This document shows, piece by piece, positions 6,382 through 11,163 of a DNA stretch of 11,163 nt (positions are counted from its first letter, which is position 1; each line of letters opens with the position of its first letter). The position numbers and the translations under genes are program-made. This stretch comes from CAZMVU01 sp964569295 (GTDB lineage Bacteria > Hydrogenedentota > Hydrogenedentia > Hydrogenedentales > JAGMZX01), in contig CAZMVU010000165.1 of NCBI GenBank assembly GCA_964569295.1, positions 1-11,163 of the forward strand, written 5' to 3'. The notes under the pieces are model-generated. The model made no database searches, had not been told where the DNA came from, and saw nothing but the letters and a program-made list of their open reading frames with translations.

Positions 6382-8070
6382 TTATCCGGTGCGCCGGCGA
6401 TCTGTACTGTGTGCAATGGCGAGAAAAGGCCCCGCCAGTAATGCGCCCATGGCGAGTCCAGGAACGCCGCACCACACGGGCGTCGTCAGTAGGATGTGCC
6501 GCCAGACGATATCGGAGTAGTAGAAGCGTGTCTCATTCGCAGGCAGTCCCTGTGTCGAAAGCGGTATCACGATTTGTACGCTATCCGGACCGACCATGTA
6601 TGTGAAAGCCGCAACGCCGAGCCATAATGCCACGAGCAGCACCGAAGCAGCGGGCCGTAGCGCCCGGAGACGCATCGCATAGAGAAGCAGGCTGGGCAAG
6701 AGTAAACACAGAAGGACGATAAAGCTCAGATATATGAGTAGCATCGGCGCGTGAGAGCCGCTTACAAGAATCCGCATTGCGCCTACCCCAAGTGCACCGC
6801 CCACACTACCGCCAACCAGTAGACCCATAACGCGTGTGCCCAAGCCACACGCCACCCACGCCACCGCGAATGCAAGCAGGCAAGGCCCGAGCAGCATGCC
6901 TGCTATCTCGACCATGGCGATCTCACCGGCCGCATACGCTTGTTGTATGAGTACAAGTTCCGCATTCCGCGCGGCGATGTAGAACCCCACCAACGAAAGC
7001 GCCGTGGCCAGCAGCGTGGTACCGGTGAGTACGCGTACCGCCGCGATGATCTTCGCCTGCGCGATTGTGCGTGTTTCCACGGGACGCAAAAGAGCGTAGC
7101 GGCTCTTCGACCACAGTGAGGGCGCGCCGCCCACGAGGGCTGCGATAGGCAAGGCCAAGAGCGGAATGAACTGCGCTACCAGGCTGGCCTCTTCACGCAC
7201 CCCGGGGATGGACAAGGTGATGACGAAGCCAAGCACGACCAGCGCGAGATAGACCAGCGGCATCCGCGCGCCCATGCGCCGCGACTCGTACCAGACCATG
7301 GCCGCGAGCGGGCTCGCGGTGTGGCGTGCGGATATCGAAAAGCGGCCGGTGGCGAAGTCGCGTATCTCCGATACCGTCGGCAGGCCGCGGCGGATATCCT
7401 GGCGCTCCCAGTGAACACCGAGCAGCGCTACGCCAAAGGCTGCGGCCACGAGCGGTGGCGTGAGGTAGGGCGACGCAAGCAGCGTTACGAAGGCGGCGAG
7501 TGCGCCGAGGTAGCCGGTAGCATAGGAACGGAACAACAGAATGAGCAACGGGGTCAAGATGACCACCAGCGGCAGCAGGTAGTCGAGTCCCGTGACGGCC
7601 TTGCGCGACCAGGCATAGGCCTGGGCGATGCTGTAGAGCACCAAAGGAAACAGCAGCGAGAACAGGTCCAGGGGTTCCCACAGCAAGAGTGTGTAGAGCC
7701 CTCCCAGCGCAAGAATGAGTACGGTGAGAAAGGCCAGCCGGGTTAAGAAGGGAATTGTGGCGAGGGGCAACGTTTTCACCGGCAGCCGTGCGAGGCGCTT
7801 GTCGAAGCTCGCCCTGAGGTGGCCCGCGCCGTCGAACCGCAACATAAACAGCACCGCCGCGCCTAGTGCAGTAGCAAGGAAAGTGGCGTGGCAAAACAGC
7901 TTCGCGTCAATCGGGCTCAGCCAGCGCGCGTCCGTCACCGACCAATAGTAATTGGGCAGCACGCCCGAGAGAATAACCATCAGCGGCATAGCGACACCAA
8001 AGAGCGTCAGCGCCGTAACGCCCGCAAGCCGCCATTGTTCCCAGATGAGGGCACTGGTCGAGGATTTCAT
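6382..8070 (-). CDS. ABC-2 type permease, two fused halves (562 aa)
   Basis: This is the membrane component of the ABC transporter, with about 12-14 hydrophobic segments. ABC-2 permeases are usually 250-400 aa with six helices; this is about double and shows two halves. Each half opens with the short amphipathic helix typical of the family (LIWEQWRLAG at 8-17 and MVWYESRRMGARM at 258-270) and each has the cytoplasmic RxPV motif after the second helix (LARLPVKTLPLATI at 93-106, ALLRPVETRTIAQAK at 326-340). One chain may therefore form the whole channel with two copies of the ATPase. A last helix (about 527-552) follows an extracytoplasmic stretch. Translation is coupled to the ATPase: the ATG at 8070 overlaps its TGA in ATGA, with GAGGAGG 7 nt upstream. 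The substrate cannot be read from the sequence; family members export lipids, peptides or antibiotics. Confidence 0.85.
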   Translation of the reverse strand: MKSSTSALIWEQWRLAGVTALTLFGVAMPLMVILSGVLPNYYWSVTDARWLSPIDAKLFCHATFLATALGAAVLFMLRFDGAGHLRASFDKRLARLPVKTLPLATIPFLTRLAFLTVLILALGGLYTLLLWEPLDLFSLLFPLVLYSIAQAYAWSRKAVTGLDYLLPLVVILTPLLILLFRSYATGYLGALAAFVTLLASPYLTPPLVAAAFGVALLGVHWERQDIRRGLPTVSEIRDFATGRFSISARHTASPLAAMVWYESRRMGARMPLVYLALVVLGFVITLSIPGVREEASLVAQFIPLLALPIAALVGGAPSLWSKSRYALLRPVETRTIAQAKIIAAVRVLTGTTLLATALSLVGFYIAARNAELVLIQQAYAAGEIAMVEIAGMLLGPCLLAFAVAWVACGLGTRVMGLLVGGSVGGALGVGAMRILVSGSHAPMLLIYLSFIVLLCLLLPSLLLYAMRLRALRPAASVLLVALWLGVAAFTYMVGPDSVQIVIPLSTQGLPANETRFYYSDIVWRHILLTTPVWCGVPGLAMGALLAGPFLAIAHSTDRRRTG

Positions 8071-8984
8071 GATGCGGCCTCCTCATAGGGCGCCACCCGG
8101 GCGAGAAAGATTTCCTCGAGCGACGGCGTGCCGTCTTCGAGCACTTCTATGTTTTGCGCATGGGCCGCATCGCGCACGGCCTCCGCCGTCCCGTCACACA
8201 CCACGGTCCACTCGCGCCCGGCGCCTTCCGCACGCAACACCCCAGGCAGGTCCGGCAAACTGGAAACGTGTTCGGGCAGTCGCAACGTGAACTTGTGGTG
8301 CCGTTGCTTGATCTCGTCCAGCGGCCCCTGGAACACGCATTGACCCTCATGAATCATCGCCACGATATCCGCCACCCGCTCGACTTCCTCGAGGAGATGC
8401 GACGAGAAGATGACCGTGCGGCCCTCATCCGCCACCGTGCGCACAATGGCCCCCACGATGTCCCGGCGGGCCGACGGGTCGAGACCGGAGGAAGGTTCAT
8501 CGAGCAGCAGGAGTGGGGGGCGGTAGGCCAACGCAGTGAGCAGGCCCATCTTCGCTGTCTCGCCGCGGGACAGTTGCTTGATGCGCGCATCGGGGTCGAG
8601 GTGGAAGCGCGCGCGCAGTTGCTCCGCGTAGGCCGGGTCCCAGTCCGGGTAGAAGGCCTGGGTGTAGGCCATCAGCTCGCGCACCCGCATCCAGCCGGGC
8701 AGGTCCCGGTCCTCCGAGAGGTAGCCGATGCGCGACAACACCTCGACCGGATGCGCGCACGGATCGAGGCCGAACACCCGCACGGTTCCCTGTTGCGCGC
8801 GCAACGTGCCCAGCAGGTGCTTCACCAGCGTGGTCTTGCCGGCGCCGTTCTCGCCCACCAACCCGAACACCACACCCCGCGGCACGGTGAGCGACACCCC
8901 ATCGAGCGCCTGCTTCTTGCGGAAGCGCCGCGAGAGTCCATCGACTTGCACCACCGGTTCTCCGATCATGGTTGCGTCCGTCAT
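8067..8984 (-). CDS. ABC transporter ATP-binding protein (YtrB/EcsA-like)
   Basis: The protein has 305 aa with all core ABC motifs in order: Walker A GENGAGKTT (44-52), signature LSRGE (138-142), Walker B LLLLDEP (158-164) with catalytic E163, D-loop SGLD (166-169) and H-loop SSH (194-196). The signature is LSRGE rather than LSGGQ, and the position of the usual Q-loop glutamine reads YLSEDRDLPGWM (88-99); both variants are familiar in the subgroup paired with GntR regulators of the YtrA type. Residues 225-305 form a C-terminal extension with a DrrA-like last segment (TPSLEEIFLARV). The ATG shares its A with the repressor's stop codon (TAATG), and AGGAG (8993-8997) lies 8 nt upstream. It should drive the permease encoded directly downstream, probably as a homodimer because no second ATPase is present. 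Confidence 0.94.
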   Translation of the reverse strand: MTDATMIGEPVVQVDGLSRRFRKKQALDGVSLTVPRGVVFGLVGENGAGKTTLVKHLLGTLRAQQGTVRVFGLDPCAHPVEVLSRIGYLSEDRDLPGWMRVRELMAYTQAFYPDWDPAYAEQLRARFHLDPDARIKQLSRGETAKMGLLTALAYRPPLLLLDEPSSGLDPSARRDIVGAIVRTVADEGRTVIFSSHLLEEVERVADIVAMIHEGQCVFQGPLDEIKQRHHKFTLRLPEHVSSLPDLPGVLRAEGAGREWTVVCDGTAEAVRDAAHAQNIEVLEDGTPSLEEIFLARVAPYEEAAS

Positions 8985-9382
8985 TATCCCGACTCCTCTC
9001 CAGGTTGATCGAGCGCCATGTACCGCTCACGAACAAGGTCGAGTACCGTATCGAGATCAAAGCCCAGGTGCCTCGCATCCGCCACGAGCGCATCCGCCCG
9101 GCCCGTGAGAATCCGCCGTTTCTCTTTGGCGGCGAGCGGCGATCCGGCATCGGAGATGTAGGTGCCCGCCCCCTGCCGCTTATACACGATGCCCGCCTGC
9201 TCCAGCTCGCGGTAGGCGCGCGCTACGGTGTTGGGGTTGATGAGCAACTGCTGCGCCAGCGTGCGCACCGGCGGCAATTCATCGTCCGGCGCAAGGCGCC
9301 CTGCGGCCACCAGGTACTTCACCTGGGCCACGATCTGGCTGTAGATAGGTTGCCCATCGCTGGGCAATATGTGAATGTGCAT
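8984..9382 (-). CDS. GntR family transcriptional regulator, YtrA subfamily
   Basis: A 132-aa regulator with a winged helix-turn-helix at about 11-77: PIYSQIVAQVKYLVAAGRL, then LPPVRTLAQQLLINPNTVARAYRELEQAG (recognition helix near 49-62) and the wing RQGAGTYI. The C-terminal part is only about 55 residues, too short for a FadR or HutC ligand domain; this is the mark of the YtrA subfamily, whose members sit at the head of ABC operons and repress them. It is the first gene of this four-gene operon. A palindrome over its own -10 region (9403-9422) is the likely operator, so it should repress itself and the transporter until an inducer, often envelope stress or an antibiotic, releases it. ATG 9382 begins the conserved N-terminus; the Shine-Dalgarno is weak. 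Confidence 0.92.
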   Translation of the reverse strand: MHIHILPSDGQPIYSQIVAQVKYLVAAGRLAPDDELPPVRTLAQQLLINPNTVARAYRELEQAGIVYKRQGAGTYISDAGSPLAAKEKRRILTGRADALVADARHLGFDLDTVLDLVRERYMALDQPGEESG

Positions 9383-9402
9383 GGCATCGGCCCCGTGTTG
9401 AC

Positions 9403-9422
9403 TGTATTAACACCTTAACACA
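9403..9422. promoter_or_regulatory. Probable GntR operator palindrome
   Basis: TGTATTAA and TTAACACA flank a central CACC. The arms are complementary at 7 of 8 positions. The site lies 20 nt upstream of the repressor start and covers the -10 box of the operon promoter (9412-9417). Size, symmetry and position fit a site of the YtrA type, whose known operators are AT-rich palindromes of similar length. The inner part can also be read as a direct repeat of TGTTAA on the minus strand. Confidence 0.5.
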
Positions 9423-9440
9423 ATCTGCGCCACCTGTCAA
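9412..9440 (-). promoter_or_regulatory. Promoter of the GntR-ABC operon
   Basis: On the minus strand TTGACA (9435-9440) is followed after 17 nt by TAAGGT (9412-9417). The -35 is perfect and the -10 has the form TAAGnT, also seen in rRNA promoters P1 and P3 of this window. Transcription should begin near 9405, giving a leader of about 23 nt before the repressor ATG. Confidence 0.6.
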
Positions 9441-9697
9441 CCCCCGCACCGTGCCCTTTTTCCGGGGGGCTGCACAGGGAGGATTGCGATGGGGGTAAGC
9501 ACGCAGGGGGAGAGCCGTGAACCGGGTGATGCTTCTGCTATGGGGCGCCTTCCCATAGGTGATGCTGATAGACGTGCCAGAGCGCAACGGGTGTAACCCT
9601 GTCCCACGCGCACCTGCCATTCGCGGTGCGCTGGGCCCATGCCCGGGCCGGACAAAAAGCGCGCCCCGCCCCCCCCGAAAAAAAAATTGGAAAGGGG
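9441..9697. other. Intergenic spacer between the ABC operon and the rRNA promoters
   Basis: No protein-like frame. It contains two clear dyads: CTATGGG/CCCATAG (9538-9544 with 9552-9558, 7-nt loop) and GCGCACC/GGTGCGC (9608-9614 with 9625-9631, 10-nt loop). GGTGATGCT occurs twice, at 9525-9533 and 9558-9566, on either side of the first dyad. A run of eight C (9669-9676) precedes a run of nine A (9678-9686). No promoter or known RNA family is recognisable in it; it may be regulatory DNA upstream of the rRNA operon. Confidence 0.4.
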
Positions 9698-9726
9698 TTG
9701 ACATACGCCCCCGCTTATGCTAAGCT
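9678..9726 (+). promoter_or_regulatory. rRNA promoter P1 with upstream A-tract
   Basis: TTGACA (9698-9703), a 17-nt spacer and TAAGCT (9721-9726). Upstream lies a run of nine A followed by TTGG (9678-9690), placed where the alpha subunits of RNA polymerase contact an UP element. Transcription should begin near 9733. Just after it are two small dyads, GCCGC/GCGGC and CCCCTC/GAGGGG (9759-9764 with 9769-9774). The -35 is perfect; the -10 keeps only TA...T of the consensus. Confidence 0.7.
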
Positions 9727-9823
9727 CTCCTTCCCGTCGCCGCTGAGGCGGCTTCGGGCCCCTCTCCGGAGGGGGTAGACGACAGGGCGTTTCGACGCAG
9801 GACGCCGCATGGCAAGGCAACGT

Positions 9824-9853
9824 TTGACACGACGCCTCACCACGTGGTACGCT
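9824..9853 (+). promoter_or_regulatory. Possible rRNA promoter P2
   Basis: TTGACA (9824-9829) is followed after 18 nt by TACGCT (9848-9853). The -35 is perfect, while the -10 is weaker and the spacer one longer than in P1 and P3. Lying in line between two better promoters, it is probably a third start of the same rRNA transcript. Confidence 0.45.
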
Positions 9854-9912
9854 TCGTAACGCACAGCTCGACGAGCCTTGGCAGGCACCCGCAGCCGACG
9901 GCGGCACGGGGG

Positions 9913-9941
9913 TTGACAAGCCCACCGGAAGGTGGTAAGCT
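9913..9941 (+). promoter_or_regulatory. rRNA promoter P3
   Basis: TTGACA (9913-9918), a 17-nt spacer and TAAGCT (9936-9941): both boxes and the spacing are the same as in P1, 215 nt upstream. Transcription should begin near 9948, leaving a leader of about 280 nt before the 16S sequence. Confidence 0.7.
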
Positions 9942-10066
9942 AAAGGTTCGAAGAGAGTTTGAAACAAGGCCCAAGACGGTTGGTTGAGGGTCCGCTGAGC
10001 AGGCGCCTTTCGGGGCGCAGCAAAGAAGGCTCGCTACCAAGGCGAACGGGGCCTTTTGTCTGCAAG

Positions 10067-10080
10067 GCGCTCTTTGAAAA
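10067..10080 (+). promoter_or_regulatory. boxA-like antitermination site in the rRNA leader
   Basis: GCGCTCTTTGAAAA closely matches the rRNA boxA (TGCTCTTTAACA in Escherichia coli, and GCTCTTTGAAAA in many other bacteria). In rRNA leaders this RNA site binds NusB-S10 so that polymerase resists Rho over the untranslated operon. It lies about 120 nt after the P3 start and 150 nt before the 16S, a usual position. Confidence 0.7.
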
Positions 10081-10155
10081 TTGAATACGGTGTATGATTG
10101 TCATAAAGACATGCTTGTGCGCTGGTTGCTTTTCGAAGTGACCAGCCCCAAAATT

Positions 10156-10177
10156 CCTAACCAGAATTCCGGTTAGG
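10156..10177 (+). other. Leader hairpin 1 upstream of 16S
   Basis: CCTAACC (10156-10162) pairs fully with GGTTAGG (10171-10177) around an 8-nt loop containing GAATTC. AATTCC occurs twice here (10152-10157 and 10165-10170). Such hairpins between boxA and 16S commonly take part in processing or in folding of the pre-rRNA; the exact role here is inference. Confidence 0.5.
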
Positions 10178-10195
10178 CGAACAATCCGCTAACGC

Positions 10196-10219
10196 CACTT
10201 GGCCCTTCGGGGCCGGGTG
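10196..10219 (+). other. Leader hairpin 2 with UUCG tetraloop just before 16S
   Basis: CACTTGGCCC (10196-10205) pairs with GGGCCGGGTG (10210-10219) over 10 bp including two G-U pairs, closed by a very stable C(UUCG)G tetraloop. It is followed by TGCAGCTTTTTATC, which looks like a terminator tail but leads straight into 16S. It is more likely a processing or folding element, protected from termination by the boxA complex upstream. Confidence 0.55.
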
Positions 10220-10228
10220 TGCAGCTTT

Positions 10229-11163
<935 letters not shown>

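Overview
The window is a GC-rich bacterial chromosome fragment. Its right end is the 5' two thirds of a 16S rRNA gene (from about 10229 to the window edge) preceded by a long promoter and leader region. The organism is not a well-known model. The 16S has all the universal blocks, but its variable regions match no common phylum that I recognise. Together with a secreted ceramidase-like protein and a large protein with a pseudopilin-like tail, this suggests the Planctomycetota/Hydrogenedentota (NKB19) area. That placement is an impression from memory, not a classification.

Left part (1-2521, genes on the minus strand). Positions 1-416 hold no convincing gene, only nested inverted repeats. Then come a small GGQ-domain ribosome-rescue factor (417-824), a 63-aa protein (945-1136) and a secreted neutral/alkaline ceramidase-like hydrolase (1235-2521). 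The 63-aa gene forms a self-contained transcription unit: a sigma-28 (FliA/SigD) type promoter at 1187-1214, a strong Shine-Dalgarno sequence, the short gene, and a perfect 12-bp hairpin at 886-915. Its C-terminus resembles small YjfB-type putative motility proteins. This is the most distinctive unit in the window.

Middle (2779-4896, plus strand). A single large polytopic membrane protein resembles GT-C glycosyltransferases and carries a soluble C-terminal domain. It converges on the end of the next operon.

Right-middle (9382 down to 4947, minus strand). A tightly packed four-gene operon encodes a YtrA-type GntR repressor, an ABC ATPase, a double-length ABC-2 permease and a membrane-anchored protein of unknown function. 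The first two junctions overlap by 1 and 4 nt. The last gene takes its Shine-Dalgarno sequence from the permease stop codon. A palindromic operator candidate lies over the -10 of the operon promoter, which suggests autorepression. The set looks like a ligand-responsive envelope export or stress module.

Right (9441-11163). About 250 nt without a gene separates the operon from three tandem rRNA promoters (P1 9698-9726, P2 9824-9853, P3 9913-9941). P1 and P3 are identical TTGACA-N17-TAAGCT boxes, and P1 has an A-tract upstream. A leader follows with a boxA-like antitermination site and two clean hairpins, then the 16S gene. I see no CRISPR array, tRNA, insertion sequence or phage gene.
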